5,601 bases of DNA from Lachnospiraceae bacterium (GCA_024691065.1 JAILOA010000375.1:1-5601); one strand, 5' to 3'; shown: positions 1-5,518, numbered from the stretch's first letter. The notes: a model not told the origin generated them from the sequence alone. Made by a program: numbers and translations.

Positions 1-12
1 TAAATACTTTTG

Positions 13-67
13 AATATTTAAATAGGCTAACTATATAATTATAAATACCATTGAGGGTTTAAATATT
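13..67. repeat. AU-rich 10-bp inverted repeat downstream of the phosphatase gene
   Basis: Bases 13-22 (aatatttaaa) and 58-67 (tttaaatatt) are perfect reverse complements separated by 35 nt. The pair lies just after the stop codon of the phosphatase gene, so in the transcript it could close a long hairpin. The stem is made only of A-U pairs and no U-tract follows, so it is not a normal intrinsic terminator. It may be chance in AT-rich DNA. Nothing else was recognised in bases 1-80. Confidence 0.3.
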
Positions 68-80
68 ATTAACCATATGA

Positions 81-1979
81 TTATGAATACCTGTGAATGC
101 TTAACATAGTTAAGTCGTCAAACTGTGGAGCGGTTCCAACGAATTTATCAATATCCTTTGTCATCTTATCAAGAAGCTTGTCCGGATTATCACTTTCGCA
201 GGTATTTAGACTTTCTAGCATTCTATCAGTTCCGAAAAGCTCATCGTTAGCATTGGTTGCTTCAGCAGCACCGTCAGTATAAACAAATATCGAATCGCCC
301 GGCTCTAAATCAAATTCATAGCTCTTGAATCTCATTCCATCCATAATACCGATTGCAACACTATGCTTATCCTTAAATAATTCGAATTGTCCGTTAGCTT
401 TCTTAATCATTGGATATTCATGACCGGCATTCGCTGCATTTACATGACCTGTTTTAAGGTTGATAACACCAATCCAAACGGTTACGAACATATTATCATT
501 ATCGGTCTCACATATTCCCTCATTTGTCTTTGTTAATATATCCGCCGGATCTGTATTTGAAACAGAACTGTTTTTAACAAATGTCTTGGATATCATCATG
601 AAGAGAGAAGCAGGAATACCTTTACCGGAAACGTCTGCAATTACAAGGCAAAGATGGTCTTCATCTATAAGGAAGAAGTCATAGAAGTCACCGCCGACTT
701 CCTTTGCGGGATCCATGGAAGCACAGAGCTTATAACCGTCTAATTCAGGATATACACTAGGAAGTACGCCTCTTTGAATGGTTGCAGCTACGTCAAGCTC
801 AGCGGCAGTTCTTTCTTTTTCTTTGGCGAGCTTTACATTTTCTTCCGTATAACGATCAATGGCAAGCGTCATATCCGATATATCATCAGCGAGCACACCA
901 AATTCATTTCGGGTTTTTATTTTTGATAATTTTGCATTAGCAGTTTGACTATCCTTTGTTTTAATATATTCCTGAAGTATAACCTTGATTTTATTAAGAG
1001 GTCTTATGGACATTATATAAACAAATATAATTACCAAAGCTCCGGCAATAACGAACCCAAGGAAACTAAATGCAATTAATAGAATAACATTTTCAAACAA
1101 AGGGGCATAAATTTCATTAAGGTCATATGAACATCCAACTAAAATAACCCTGCCATTGTCAAGAGTGGTTTTTATATAGGCATTGTAGGAGTCTTTTTTG
1201 TCATAAATACCTATCTGGGCATATAAATTATCTTCAAAAAGGTCTTCATTATAAAAATTTTCAAGAGTTTCATCGTCCATTTTAATATCAGTACCTAAAG
1301 GTATGTTTTTAAATTTAAAATCATCAACAAGTTCTTTACAGTCATTTCCGCTGAAGTAGATATATCTGAAACTTTCTTTATCAGTAATATCATAGCAAAA
1401 TACATTTATATATCTTTGTAAAAGAGTATCATTATAAAATTCACGAGAAACGAGATAATAAACATATTTTGCAAGTGCCGAACGTTCCGGTTCTTTCAGT
1501 AGCTCAATATCTTCTTCTGTATAATTTTTTATTTCTTCTTCCCAATTAAAATCATTTAATTTAGTGTCAATATATACAGATTCATCATTGAAAAAAGTTT
1601 TCATTGAATCCGGATTTTCGGCCCAATAATCCATATACCAGTTAATAGCCTTATATTCCAAAAGTTTGTTAGTTAAGTTTTCAAGGTCAGGTTTAATCAT
1701 ATCATCCTTCGACTTTAAAAACATAGAAGTTCCCTGGAAGAAAGTAGTAAAGGCACTGATCAAAATTACAATAGTAAAAATCAAAAAAAGAACGCCACCG
1801 ACCTGGAATAACAATTTTTTCCTTTTCGGACGTCTTTTCTTTTGATTCATTTGCGTGGATTGTGTAGCAATGCCGGATGATTGCGAACCGGAGTTTTGAG
1901 ATTGAGTATTTCCGGATGAAGCTTGTACTTCGGCGTTTTTGTCATCGGTTGATGCATTTTTATTCTTATTCTTTTTCAT
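81..1979 (-). CDS. Membrane-bound HAMP / SpoIIE-type (PP2C) serine phosphatase
   Basis: 632 residues. A hydrophilic Lys/Ser/Gln/Asn-rich tail (1-55) precedes membrane segment 1 (about 56-80). An extracytoplasmic region (about 84-296) follows, perhaps Cache-like, then membrane segment 2 (about 297-324), a HAMP domain (about 322-378, with P326 and the NEFGVLADD stretch) and a short coiled coil (378-400). The C-terminal half is a SpoIIE/RsbU-type PP2C domain. Expected metal-binding acidic residues are present in GGDFYDF (D431, D434), ADVSGKG (D449), YTDG (D569) and FDDLT (D621, D622), so it should be active. Known relatives dephosphorylate anti-anti-sigma proteins or similar regulators in response to a signal. 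The substrate here is unknown, because no STAS protein or anti-sigma kinase lies nearby. The ATG at 1979 has an AAGGAG site 9 nt upstream. It is not forespore SpoIIE, which has about ten membrane segments. Confidence 0.93.
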   Translation of the reverse strand: MKKNKNKNASTDDKNAEVQASSGNTQSQNSGSQSSGIATQSTQMNQKKRRPKRKKLLFQVGGVLFLIFTIVILISAFTTFFQGTSMFLKSKDDMIKPDLENLTNKLLEYKAINWYMDYWAENPDSMKTFFNDESVYIDTKLNDFNWEEEIKNYTEEDIELLKEPERSALAKYVYYLVSREFYNDTLLQRYINVFCYDITDKESFRYIYFSGNDCKELVDDFKFKNIPLGTDIKMDDETLENFYNEDLFEDNLYAQIGIYDKKDSYNAYIKTTLDNGRVILVGCSYDLNEIYAPLFENVILLIAFSFLGFVIAGALVIIFVYIMSIRPLNKIKVILQEYIKTKDSQTANAKLSKIKTRNEFGVLADDISDMTLAIDRYTEENVKLAKEKERTAAELDVAATIQRGVLPSVYPELDGYKLCASMDPAKEVGGDFYDFFLIDEDHLCLVIADVSGKGIPASLFMMISKTFVKNSSVSNTDPADILTKTNEGICETDNDNMFVTVWIGVINLKTGHVNAANAGHEYPMIKKANGQFELFKDKHSVAIGIMDGMRFKSYEFDLEPGDSIFVYTDGAAEATNANDELFGTDRMLESLNTCESDNPDKLLDKMTKDIDKFVGTAPQFDDLTMLSIHRYS

Positions 1980-1988
1980 TTTTTGATT

Positions 1989-1994
1989 CTCCTT
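1989..1994 (-). promoter_or_regulatory. Ribosome binding site of the phosphatase gene
   Basis: A perfect AAGGAG on the minus strand sits 9 nt before the ATG at 1979. It fixes the start, so the unusual low-complexity N-terminal tail is truly translated. Confidence 0.85.
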
Positions 1995-1996
1995 GT

Positions 1997-2016
1997 GAAT
2001 AAATTTTGTTTTATTC
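1997..2016. repeat. 7-bp inverted repeat in the phosphatase leader, beside the RBS
   Basis: gaataaa (1997-2003) and tttattc (2010-2016) are perfect reverse complements with a 6-nt loop. They lie between the predicted transcription start (about 2027) and the AAGGAG site, ending 2 nt from it. This could be a leader hairpin affecting translation, or an operator. The stem has only one G-C pair, so it is weak as an RNA structure. Confidence 0.35.
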
Positions 2017-2033
2017 GAAAAATAATATATTTA

Positions 2034-2062
2034 ATTATAAAATAATAAAAATAAAAATGCAA
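2034..2062 (-). promoter_or_regulatory. Probable sigma-A promoter of the phosphatase gene
   Basis: On the minus strand TTGCAT (2057-2062) is followed after exactly 17 nt by a perfect TATAAT (2034-2039). Transcription would start near 2027, about 48 nt before the ATG. The -35 box matches the consensus only in TTG, but the -10 box and spacing are ideal. No terminator is visible between queF and this promoter, so read-through from the que operon may also contribute. Confidence 0.55.
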
Positions 2063-2085
2063 TAAATAAAGTGGGATTGAATAAA

Positions 2086-2592
2086 TTATCTATTATCGAT
2101 TTTTTCAGGATAGAGGTCGTGATTTTTTAATCTTTCAAATGCAACATCAGCCCAAACAGTCCCTTCTTTTCCGTAATTGCAATATGGATCGATTGATATG
2201 CCGCCTCTTGGAGTAAACTTTCCCCAAACCTCAATATATTTCGGATCCATAAGTTTAATTAAATCCTTCATAATAATATTTACACAATCCTCATGAAAAT
2301 CACCGTGATTACGGAAACTGAAAAGATAAAGCTTTAAGGACTTGCTTTCAACCATAAGCTTTCCGGGTACGTAGGAAATAGTAATTGTTGCAAAGTCAGG
2401 CTGTCCGGTAATAGGACAAAGAGAGGTAAACTCAGGACAATTAAATTTTACAAAATAATCATTGTCCGGATGCTTATTTTCAAAGGTTTCAAGAATAGCC
2501 GGATTGTAATCGGAAGAGTATTCTACATTTTTGTTACCTAAAAGGGTTAAACCATCATTTTCTCTGTTCATTATTTTTCTTGTATAATCCAA
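2086..2592 (-). CDS. queF: NADPH-dependent 7-cyano-7-deazaguanine reductase (preQ0 reductase)
   Basis: Reduces the nitrile of preQ0 to the aminomethyl group of preQ1 with two NADPH, the last step of free-base preQ1 synthesis in the cytoplasm. At 168 residues it is the short, unimodular Bacillus type of the T-fold family. Numbered from the TTG, the catalytic Cys is C59 (TSLCPITGQPD), the catalytic Asp D66, and the substrate-binding His/Glu H100/E101 (GDFHED). The QueF signature ESKSLKLY is at 82-89, and the C-terminus NHDLYPEKIDNR is typical. The start is uncertain: the frame opens with TTG at 2592 right after an in-frame stop, and the first ATG is codon 8 (2571). Neither has a good ribosome binding site. 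The TRK residues before the conserved core resemble the B. subtilis N-terminus as I recall it, which favours TTG. It is the last gene of the operon, 40 nt after queC. Confidence 0.96.
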   Translation of the reverse strand: MDYTRKIMNRENDGLTLLGNKNVEYSSDYNPAILETFENKHPDNDYFVKFNCPEFTSLCPITGQPDFATITISYVPGKLMVESKSLKLYLFSFRNHGDFHEDCVNIIMKDLIKLMDPKYIEVWGKFTPRGGISIDPYCNYGKEGTVWADVAFERLKNHDLYPEKIDNR

Positions 2593-2632
2593 TTATTCAT
2601 TCATGGGGATTGGATTTACTTTTCCTTTCGTT

Positions 2633-3307
2633 TTAATCAATGAAAATATCATTTGCGAGAAATGCTTTCTTTCTGTCGATACAGGTTGCGCATTTCCCAC
2701 AAGGCTTTTCGCCACCTTCGTAGCAGCTCCATGTAAGCTCGTAAGGAACATTTAATTCTTTTCCAATCCTTACTACTTCGGCCTTGTTTTTATCTATAAA
2801 TGGAGCGACTATTTTGAGTGATTTGCCACTTCCTTCGTAAACTGCAGTGTTCATAGCATTATTAAATGCCTCACTGCAATCAGGGTAAGCATTTCCGGCT
2901 GCATCATCACTGTGAGCTCCGTAGTAAATTACCTCACATTCCTTTGAAATGGCGATGGCAGCGGCCGCAGAGATAAACAGACCATTTCTGAAAGGGATAT
3001 AGGTATCGACCGGAGAACCATTGGTTTTCTTAAGCTGCTCATCATAGCTTTCTTCAGGAATGTCCTTATCGGAATGCTGTAAAAGCGAGCTGTTACTAAA
3101 TTCAAACATTGGTGCGAGGTCGATGCTTAAATGCTCTACATTATAGTGGTTCGCTACATTTTCCGAAGCCTCAAGCTCTTTCGAATGCTTTTGTCCGTAT
3201 GAAACGGAGAGTGCAATTACATTTTCACTGCCATATTTATCAACTGCGAGTGCGAGACAGGTAGTGCTGTCAACGCCACCGCTTGAAAGTACAAGTGCTT
3301 TTGCCAT
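2633..3307 (-). CDS. queC: 7-cyano-7-deazaguanine synthase (preQ0 synthase)
   Basis: Converts 7-carboxy-7-deazaguanine, ammonia and ATP to preQ0, acting in the cytoplasm between QueE and QueF. The 224-residue length is normal for the family. The N-terminal PP-loop SGGVDS (9-14) binds ATP in this adenine-nucleotide alpha-hydrolase fold. The YIPFRNG and YGAHSDD stretches are family hallmarks. The C-terminal zinc site has four cysteines, C195, C203, C206 and C209 (SCYEGGEKPCGKCATC). The ATG at 3307 is preceded by AGAGG (3313-3317) with a 5-nt spacer, so the start is well supported. It follows folE by 52 nt and precedes queF by 40 nt, with no promoter or terminator visible in either gap. All key residues are present. 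Confidence 0.97.
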   Translation of the reverse strand: MAKALVLSSGGVDSTTCLALAVDKYGSENVIALSVSYGQKHSKELEASENVANHYNVEHLSIDLAPMFEFSNSSLLQHSDKDIPEESYDEQLKKTNGSPVDTYIPFRNGLFISAAAAIAISKECEVIYYGAHSDDAAGNAYPDCSEAFNNAMNTAVYEGSGKSLKIVAPFIDKNKAEVVRIGKELNVPYELTWSCYEGGEKPCGKCATCIDRKKAFLANDIFID

Positions 3308-3359
3308 GGTTACCTCTTTTCTTTTTGTTGGTGATAGTTACATTCAAATAAGCCATAAA

Positions 3360-3929
3360 TTAACGAATCATCATCCAGAGATTAGAGTCGTTCTCGAATT
3401 TTCCGCGAAGTGTTTCGGTGTGTGTCTTTGCTGATGGCTTGCAGATCCCGCGGGCGGTCATACAGCTGTGGGATGCATCTATAAGTACGGCAACATCGGG
3501 AGATCCGGTAACTTCAGCGATGATATCGGCAATGTCGGAACCGATTCTTTCCTGGAGCTGAAGCCTTTTACCTACCATATCGGCGATTCTTGCAATTTTA
3601 CTTAAGCCAATAACTTTGCCTTGAGGAATATAAGCAACGGTAACAGTCATATCATACATCAGAGCAAGATGATGCTCACAGTGGCTGAATATTTCTATAT
3701 CTTTCACAACAACGATGTTATTACCGTTTGAAGCACATTCCTCTTCAAAGGATTTATTAAACATCTCAGCAATCTCATGATTTGTGTAATTCATTCCTTC
3801 AAAAAGCTCTTCATACATATTTGCAACTCTCTGAGGGGTCTCCAAAAGACCCGGGCGATTAGGATCATCGCCGAGTGCAACAAGTATTCCTTCGATATGT
3901 TTCTTAATTGCTTCTTTATCAATAGCCAT
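3360..3929 (-). CDS. folE: GTP cyclohydrolase I (type IA)
   Basis: Converts GTP to 7,8-dihydroneopterin triphosphate plus formate, the first step of both folate and queuosine synthesis. At 189 residues it matches bacterial FolE. Zinc ligands C84 and H87 lie in FSHCEHH and C156 in HSCMTARG; H86 and H154 are the expected catalytic histidines. The stretch PNRPGLLETPQRV (23-35) is the usual N-terminal signature, and GLSKIAR, RLQLQER and TETLRG are also present. The zinc-binding cysteines identify type IA rather than the FolE2 (type IB) family. It sits between queE and queC, 25 nt after queE, so it probably feeds the deazaguanine pathway here and is under the same preQ1 control. Whether another folE serves folate synthesis cannot be seen. 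The ATG at 3929 has a good, duplicated ribosome binding site. Confidence 0.96.
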   Translation of the reverse strand: MAIDKEAIKKHIEGILVALGDDPNRPGLLETPQRVANMYEELFEGMNYTNHEIAEMFNKSFEEECASNGNNIVVVKDIEIFSHCEHHLALMYDMTVTVAYIPQGKVIGLSKIARIADMVGKRLQLQERIGSDIADIIAEVTGSPDVAVLIDASHSCMTARGICKPSAKTHTETLRGKFENDSNLWMMIR

Positions 3930-3936
3930 TTTATTT

Positions 3937-3952
3937 ACCTTTCAAACCTTTC
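3937..3952 (-). promoter_or_regulatory. Duplicated Shine-Dalgarno sequence before folE
   Basis: The minus strand carries GAAAGGT twice (3946-3952 and 3937-3943), separated by TT. The copy nearer the gene is about 8 nt from the ATG at 3929 and is well placed. The other is about 17 nt away and just downstream of the queE stop. This fixes the folE start and may act as a ribosome standby site. Confidence 0.6.
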
Positions 3953-3954
3953 AT

Positions 3955-4617
3955 TTAAACACCTCTTGCATTTGGGTCCCAAATAACCTTATGCATTTGA
4001 AGTTGTAATGTTACATCGTTCATTAAATTATCTTTCATATATTCAACCATAGTATCAGGATTTATTTCACCGAATACGGGGCTTAGATATACATTACAAT
4101 GCTTCGTAAGCTCGTATTTATCGATGATTTCCTTCGCACGGTCAAGATCCTTTTTATTAGCACAAACAAATTTCACAGTATCATTTTTTCCTAACAAGCT
4201 AAGATTATTTTTATTCATATAACTTTCCATATTACTGAATGGAAGTTTATAATCCATAGTCATCGACGGCCGGTTATCTATATCCATAAACGGCATTAAA
4301 TCAATGCTACCGTTGGTTTCAATTTCTATATAGAGCTCCTTATCTTTAGATAGAAGAGTAAGCAGTTCGTAAATTCCATCACGAAGAAGTGGTTCACCAC
4401 CGGTCAAAGTAACATTTTTAATCCCGGAAGCCTTGATTTTATTGTAAATGTCATCGGCTGACATAAGGGTATAGCTTACATTTTCTTCATTAGCCCATTT
4501 GGTATCGCAAAAAGAACAATTCAGATTGCAACCTGCGAATCTAACAAAGAATGCAAGCTGTCCGGAATGTGTTCCCTCGCCGTTAATGCTTATAAACATT
4601 TCAACAACCTTAAACAT
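3955..4617 (-). CDS. queE: 7-carboxy-7-deazaguanine synthase (radical SAM)
   Basis: Rearranges 6-carboxy-5,6,7,8-tetrahydropterin to 7-carboxy-7-deazaguanine, losing ammonia, using S-adenosylmethionine and a 4Fe-4S cluster. The 220 residues are typical. The N-terminal SINGEGTHSGQLAFFVRF (10-27) is the QueE substrate/SAM region. The radical SAM motif is CNLNCSFC (C30, C34, C37), followed by DTKWA, and the SAM-binding GGEP is at 73-76. I chose the ATG at 4617 because GAGG (4625-4628) lies 7 nt upstream and the protein then begins just before the conserved core. An in-frame ATG at 4668 would add 17 residues, but that DNA belongs to a degenerate tandem repeat and lacks a good ribosome binding site. 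The gene follows queD by 152 nt, the longest gap between genes of the operon. Confidence 0.96.
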   Translation of the reverse strand: MFKVVEMFISINGEGTHSGQLAFFVRFAGCNLNCSFCDTKWANEENVSYTLMSADDIYNKIKASGIKNVTLTGGEPLLRDGIYELLTLLSKDKELYIEIETNGSIDLMPFMDIDNRPSMTMDYKLPFSNMESYMNKNNLSLLGKNDTVKFVCANKKDLDRAKEIIDKYELTKHCNVYLSPVFGEINPDTMVEYMKDNLMNDVTLQLQMHKVIWDPNARGV

Positions 4618-4645
4618 AATATAACCTCGAAATTGGATTCTTTTT

Positions 4646-4731
4646 ATACTTGAAACAACTTCAAACATAAGTAAAATGTGAGTTAAACTTAATTAAAACA
4701 ACTGCAAATATCAGTAAAATAAGAGTTAAAT
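4646..4731 (-). repeat. Degenerate 43-bp tandem repeat between queD and queE
   Basis: On the minus strand 4731-4689 and 4688-4646 are head-to-tail copies of a 43-nt unit, agreeing at about 34 of 43 positions by eye. Both share the pattern TTTAACTC, then ATTTTACT, then AGTTGTTT. A third, shorter copy may begin at 4761 (GTTTAACATTTT). The unit also resembles the beginning of queE (see findings). No promoter was convincing in this gap. Confidence 0.7.
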
Positions 4732-4769
4732 AAATCTGAAACATATAAAAAAATGTTAAACAATTTTAT

Positions 4770-5189
4770 TTACTTCTCATATATAGCATAATTTGTCGGT
4801 GTTTCATAAACAATTACGCTCTTAACCGGGAAGTTAAGCTCTGACATTTTATCAAAAAAATATTTTGAAAATTCCTCGGCGGTAGGTCTGAAATCAACTT
4901 CCACCATTAGAAAATTCTCTTCTTTTAATGCTTCAATTGTCTTTTCCTTAAGGCTTCCTTTTTCATAAATAAGTTTATGATCCAGGGAGTCCGCAAGGCC
5001 TTTCAATGTATTTTTAATATCGGAAAAATCAGTAATCATTCCGCGGCATTGACCTTGTTGCTTAAGGGTTTCGCTCTCGATTTTAACAACAATTTTCCAA
5101 CGGTGACCGTGGATGTTAGAGCATTTTCCTTCGTAACCCTTTAAAAAATGGGCACTGTCAAAATGTGCTTCTGTTGTGATATAGTACAT
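4770..5189 (-). CDS. queD: 6-carboxy-5,6,7,8-tetrahydropterin synthase
   Basis: Converts dihydroneopterin triphosphate to 6-carboxytetrahydropterin, releasing acetaldehyde and triphosphate. It belongs to the 6-pyruvoyltetrahydropterin synthase (T-fold) family. From the ATG at 5189 the protein has 139 residues, a normal length. Zinc ligands are H14 (FDSAHFL), H27 and H29 (NIHGH). The catalytic Cys is C23, in the C-x3-H-x-H arrangement of QueD, with D70-H71 (SLDHKL) completing the triad. The PTAEE motif (102-106) and the substrate-binding E129 (VYETP) are present. The start is set by GGAG (5198-5201), 8 nt upstream. The same frame stays open much further upstream, to an ATG at 5369 or 5456, but those starts lie in riboswitch and repeat DNA and would add residues with no match to the family. 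It is the first gene of the preQ1-controlled operon. Confidence 0.93.
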   Translation of the reverse strand: MYYITTEAHFDSAHFLKGYEGKCSNIHGHRWKIVVKIESETLKQQGQCRGMITDFSDIKNTLKGLADSLDHKLIYEKGSLKEKTIEALKEENFLMVEVDFRPTAEEFSKYFFDKMSELNFPVKSVIVYETPTNYAIYEK

Positions 5190-5270
5190 ATTTTCAACTC
5201 CAAAAATAATTAGTCTCCACAAATAGTTATTTAAAAAATTATGTGTAATAATAGTGGGGATAGTGTGAAT

Positions 5271-5332
5271 TTCATAACCGGGACTGTCATAACTAAAACT
5301 GTCATAACTGAAACTGTCATAACCAAGACTGT
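5271..5332 (-). repeat. 15-bp tandem repeat in the queD leader, about four copies
   Basis: On the plus strand (g/t)tcataac starts at 5271, 5286, 5301 and 5316, exactly 15 nt apart. On the minus strand the unit reads (G/A)GTTATGACAGT followed by three variable bases. The outermost copies are decayed. Being a multiple of three, the unit preserves reading frame (five codons). It lies after the terminator and before the queD ribosome binding site. Confidence 0.85.
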
Positions 5333-5343
5333 ATAGATAATAT

Positions 5344-5367
5344 AAAAAAAGCAGACTATTAGTCTGC
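5344..5367 (-). terminator. Intrinsic terminator of the preQ1 riboswitch
   Basis: On the minus strand GCAGACT (5361-5367... complement of its partner) pairs perfectly with AGTCTGC (5351-5357) around a 3-nt AAT loop. Seven U residues (5344-5350) follow directly. This is a compact Rho-independent terminator in the leader, about 155 nt before queD, where it can stop transcription of the whole operon. Confidence 0.88.
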
Positions 5368-5394
5368 ATCACAAAAAAATCCTTATTAATGCAG
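5364..5394 (-). promoter_or_regulatory. Antiterminator of the preQ1 riboswitch
   Basis: CUGCAU (5389-5394), directly after the aptamer tail, is perfectly complementary to AUGCAG (5364-5369), which overlaps the 5' arm of the terminator. Pairing would break the terminator. A second option is GGACU (5393-5397) with AGUCU (5353-5357), which uses the GGA needed for the ligand-bound pseudoknot. Either way the expected logic is transcription on without preQ1 and off with preQ1. This is inferred from pairing by eye. Confidence 0.65.
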
Positions 5395-5437
5395 TCCTGG
5401 TTTTGTTTATAGACAGGATGGTACAAATGAACTGTCT
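5395..5437 (-). promoter_or_regulatory. preQ1-I (class I) riboswitch aptamer
   Basis: Minus-strand RNA: P1 is AGACAG (5432-5437) with CUGUCU (5411-5416). The 15-nt loop begins UUC and ends in C5417 next to P1, where known class I aptamers have the cytosine that pairs with preQ1. The A-rich tail AUAAACAAAACCAGGA (5395-5410) closely resembles known class I tails. UUC (5429-5431) can pair with GGA (5395-5397) to form the pseudoknot. It lies between a promoter and a terminator, ahead of five preQ1 synthesis genes, which strongly supports the call. It should sense preQ1, the product of QueF. Confidence 0.88.
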
Positions 5438-5440
5438 TTA

Positions 5441-5482
5441 GCTTGATTATATGCATTAATACTTATAAAGCTTTCATCAAGC
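5441..5482 (-). other. 5' leader hairpin ahead of the aptamer
   Basis: GCUUGAU (5476-5482) and AUCAAGC (5441-5447) form a perfect 7-bp stem around 28 nt. It begins within a base of the predicted transcription start (about 5483) and ends 3 nt before aptamer P1. It may protect the 5' end or insulate the aptamer. Its loop contains the sequence that can instead pair with the antiterminator arm. Confidence 0.5.
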
Positions 5483-5489
5483 CTTTATT

Positions 5490-5518
5490 ATATTACATAA
5501 AAACCAATGCATTGTCAA
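5490..5518 (-). promoter_or_regulatory. Sigma-A promoter of the queD-queE-folE-queC-queF operon
   Basis: A perfect TTGACA (5513-5518) is followed after 17 nt by TAATAT (5490-5495), giving a start near G5483. An overlapping perfect TATAAT (5487-5492) would need a 20-nt spacer and is less likely. No other good promoter was seen between the operon genes. Confidence 0.75.

Larger units (their letters stand above)
5190..5369 (-). other. Open, Tyr/Asp-rich frame upstream of and in frame with queD
   Basis: From an ATG at 5369 the frame runs 60 codons without a stop into the queD ATG. The codons include a repeated Y-D-S-(F/P)-(S/G) block. An AAGGA sits 10 nt before this ATG, but both lie within the terminator/antiterminator region. 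It could give a 199-residue extended QueD, encode a regulatory leader, or be accidental. A smaller frame (5231-5320, 29 codons) also reads through the repeats. Near the queD RBS, TCCCCAC (5254-5260) could pair imperfectly with GTGGAGA (5214-5220). I do not call a gene here. Confidence 0.3.

Noticed and set aside
97..282. 61-codon plus-strand open frame
   Set aside because: Antisense to the catalytic domain of the phosphatase gene, no ribosome binding site, no recognisable protein.
460..684. 74-codon plus-strand open frame
   Set aside because: Lies antisense within the PP2C domain coding region and shows no family features.
2017..2085. Terminator after queF
   Set aside because: The stretch is AU-rich with no G-C-containing hairpin followed by a U-tract, so no terminator is called.
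3777..3986. 69-codon plus-strand open frame
   Set aside because: Antisense to the start of folE and the end of queE, both certain genes.
4618..4668. Upstream ATG of queE at 4668
   Set aside because: The added 17 residues come from repeat DNA, there is no good ribosome binding site, and GAGG is correctly placed before the ATG at 4617.
5231..5320. 29-codon hydrophobic minus-strand frame through the 15-bp repeats
   Set aside because: Each repeat supplies an ATG, but none has a convincing ribosome binding site and the peptide resembles nothing I know.
5271..5332. CRISPR-like spaced repeat
   Set aside because: A 15-bp contiguous period with only three variable bases between cores is a simple tandem repeat, not repeat-spacer architecture.
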